Shown here piece by piece: positions 61,714 through 64,000 of a stretch of 64,000 bases of DNA. Under the pieces are notes generated by a model. The model had not been told where the DNA came from. It saw only the letters and a program-made list of their open reading frames with translations, and searched no databases. The translations under genes and the position numbers were made by a program. Within the stretch, counting starts at the first letter, position 1, and each line of letters begins with the position of its first letter. Origin of the DNA: Arctopsyche grandis (taxonomy: Eukaryota; Arthropoda; Insecta; Trichoptera; Hydropsychidae); assembly GCF_051622035.1 (NCBI RefSeq), contig NC_135364.1, positions 21,975,001 to 22,039,000 on the forward strand. Reading direction: 5' to 3'.

Positions 61714-64000
61714 CTAATAAATTTACATTAAAACATAAATTAATATTGATCATCTAGCTTTTTAATAATTAATTTTAAAGTTATTGAATGCTTAAACATA
61801 AGAATTTATATTTTTCTTTGCATTTTATTATTAAATATTATATAAAATTGAAATATTCACACATGAAAAAACCAACACGACACTTGAAAAATTCATTTGT
61901 AAAATTTAAGGTGAATATTTTCACATAAATAACACACACACTTGCATACACACGCATTTTATGTAAAGGGATATGAAAATAAGCATAATATACATGGATA
62001 AAATAAATAAAAAATAACTACATTCAAAAGTATAATAATATAAAACCCAAAGCAATGGAAAATTGAATAATAATAAAACATGCAAATTTGTGACCACGAA
62101 TATGTATTATAAATTGGAACGTTTAAACAAAGCATTAGATCAAACATAAATTTTAGAAATATGAAGTAAAAATGTTGCAAGTATAATTTTATATTTACAC
62201 CCATAAAATATTATTATTCGAGTATTATATATTAAGAAAGAATTATTTGAAAGAGTGTACGATCTCATTCAAAACATGCACACATACAAAAACAGAAACG
62301 TAACAGATTGAGTTAGTAGTAGTCGAGAGAAAAAGTGAAAACAAAGCAATTGTTAGTAACTATTTATCAGCGATTAACCTGTAGATATTCATCTAACTCG
62401 ACTTGGCCATTCATATTTGTATCAATTTCCCTAAGAATCTCGTGCAACTCCTCACCCGGCACTTCCTCGCCATAATTCTAAGAAAATAATCGAATAAAAA
62501 AAAAGCATTAGACAATTACTAGCCCCATACGATATTAATGATAGGTGTGGCTCCGTTTAGGGAGCGGGAAAACCCTAATGTAGTATACAGTAGGGAAGAG
62601 TTTTGGTGTTATTAAAATCAGCCATAGCATTATCAGCTTTTGCACCCTGTGAAGAACGGATTGTGCGGACACTAGTTTCCGTCACGGTGGGAAACTAAAA
62701 TTTTACCTGCAAATAATCACTTAGCTCCATCTGTCCATTATATGCTGCGTCAATTTGAGACAAAATGGAATGCAATTCATCTTTCGAAGGTTTCATTCCC
62801 AAATCCTAGAATAGGTCATGGTAAAAATTTCATAAAATCAACACCTACATACTATATTATGTATATCATAAATTATAAAAAAAAAAATTAATAACACAAT
62901 TCGACGACAATTGTTTCAATAAACCCTAAATAAAAAATAAAAATTAAATCATAATTGAAGAAAAATATATAAACAACTAATTTTTTACATTAAATATTGA
63001 TTTGTTTCTTATTAAATTATTATAAAAAAATCATATTAAAAAAATAACATAAAAAACCTACCTTCAATCCTCTTCTTATATCATTAATCGAAACATATCC
63101 TTTCCTATCCTTATCAATGATCTGGAACCTCTTAATGTAAGTATTAATCTCATCCTTGGTCAAGTTGATCGGAAGTTTGTCTTTGCTGGCACGATTAACC
63201 ATTTGTCCCATTTCATTTTGAAGAAACTCTGAAGCCTCCTTTTCTTGTCTCTAAAAAAAAGATATTGATTTTTAAAATACATTAATGAAAAAATATATAC
63301 ATTTATCAATAACACAAAAAAATAACCTTTTTCTCTTCGTTAGACCACTTCAGCTCTTCAGCCATAATATCGATGATTCCAGGCAGAGCTTCCTGAGCAG
63401 CTTGCACGTTTAAAAAGGCAAGACGCAGTCTTCTTGCAATCATATCTATGGCGGTGCAAGCATATTCTCGAACACCATATCTAAAAAAAGACGAATTGAT
63501 AAATATCATTAAGCTTGACAAATCAAGATAGACGTAACAAATTATAAATGACTATACCTGACTTCGGCATCTATGTATGGGAATTCAGGATGAATTTTGC
63601 GACCGATAATAGGCCAACGTTTTCCAGTCAAGGCTGCCATTTTAGCAACGGCAAAAGCACGGTCGCCGTACGACTTAGCCAGATGTTGTGCAACCTAAAA
63701 TCCAATTATTCAATACTATACTGTTTACTTAAAACAAAAAAAAATGTAATAATTTAAGCTACAAGCCCAACTCACCTCACATTCAAGACCGAAATCTTGC
63801 ACCAACCGAATGTACATGGTCGGAGTCCAGCCGTGAGCACCTTCAATTAGGAATCCATCAGTCTGACACTCCTTATGCAGAGGTGTTAAGTTACCCGCTA
63901 AAATTACATATTCCAGTTACATAACATACCATCACACATTGTGCTTACACTAATTTTAGCGTCTAACCTTGAACTGTAGCGTCGATAGCTTCTGAAGCCA
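61579..64000 (-). CDS. Gpo1: Mitochondrial FAD glycerol-3-phosphate dehydrogenase, 3' part
   Basis: The enzyme of the mitochondrial inner membrane oxidises sn-glycerol 3-phosphate to dihydroxyacetone phosphate and passes electrons to ubiquinone (glycerophosphate shuttle). Visible exons (minus): beyond 64000-63968, 63897-63776, 63694-63558, 63480-63327, 63250-63062, then 62805-62707 and/or 62477-62379, then 61713-61579. They code the C-terminal helical domain (GNLTPLHKECQTDGFLIEGA, RKIHPEFPYIDAEVRYGVRE, ARRLRLAFLNVQAAQEALPG), EF-hand 1 (loop DKDRKGYVSIND), EF-hand 2 in two versions, and the tail MMSAIKSGHVAYSRFAKMAE, ending VERSGGGL. The -GGL end and two EF-hands are as in animal GPD2. The FAD-binding N-terminal half lies beyond the right edge. 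Confidence 0.95.
62379..62477 (-). CDS. Gpo1: Gpo1 alternative EF-hand 2 exon, variant A
   Basis: 33 codons, phase 0 at both ends, acceptor ttcttag, donor tacag|gttaat: NYGEEVPGEELHEILRE, then loop DTNMNGQVELDE, then YLQ. The loop has D1, N3, N5, G6 and E12, a canonical calcium-binding EF-hand, and matches the animal GPD2 second EF-hand. Confidence 0.92.
62707..62805 (-). CDS. Gpo1: Gpo1 alternative EF-hand 2 exon, variant B
   Basis: 33 codons, phase 0 at both ends, acceptor ttctag, donor tgcag|gtaaaa: DLGMKPSKDELHSILSQ, then loop DAAYNGQMELSD, then YLQ. It aligns without gaps to variant A, but loop position 3 is Ala and position 12 Asp instead of the canonical Asp/Asn and Glu, so calcium binding should be weak or lost. 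Confidence 0.88.

Overview
This is eukaryotic, almost certainly insect, DNA. It is AT-rich, its genes are split by GT-AG introns, and the two recognisable genes are arthropod-type: an Sp1-family zinc-finger factor resembling Drosophila Spps, and mitochondrial glycerol-3-phosphate dehydrogenase (Gpo1). The rest is dense transposon sediment: tRNA-derived SINEs, Helitrons, hAT elements with 8-bp target duplications, TTAA-flanked piggyBac-like MITEs, foldback elements with 9-bp target duplications, and LINE tails. The insect order cannot be fixed from the sequence alone.

Layout. 1-35.3 kb holds no convincing protein-coding gene. It contains a TA microsatellite (1.1 kb), a TTAA element (4.8-5.3 kb), an apparently complete Helitron loaded with GC-rich minisatellites (6.07-7.65 kb), SINE clusters (8-9 and 12.7-13.6 kb), LINE 3' ends (10.1-10.8 and 20.2-21.2 kb), a compound palindrome (11.1-12.0 kb), hAT elements (21.5, 24.0, 28.1 kb) and a nest of TTAA element, SINE and Helitrons (32.1-33.6 kb). 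CpG-rich islets ending in good splice donors (12.1, 19.6-20.0, 24.8-25.3 kb) may be promoters or 5' exons of an unseen plus-strand transcript.

35.3-49.6 kb is the Spps-like gene on the minus strand. I could chain 17 coding exons with consistent phases into a 950-residue protein with an Sp box, a 54-glutamine run, Q/S/T-rich activation regions, a buttonhead (BTD) box, three C2H2 fingers and an acidic tail. Its introns carry several transposons and a possible alternative first exon at 40.4-40.5 kb that could make a short isoform without the Sp box.

50-61 kb is again transposon-rich and includes a second copy of the 28-kb nested hAT composite. 61.58-64.0 kb is the 3' part of Gpo1 (minus strand, open at the right edge). 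It has two tandem, homologous, 99-nt, phase-0 exons for the second EF-hand. One has a canonical calcium loop and the other a degenerate one, which suggests splicing-controlled calcium sensitivity of the enzyme. The two genes share strand, but nothing in the window links their functions.
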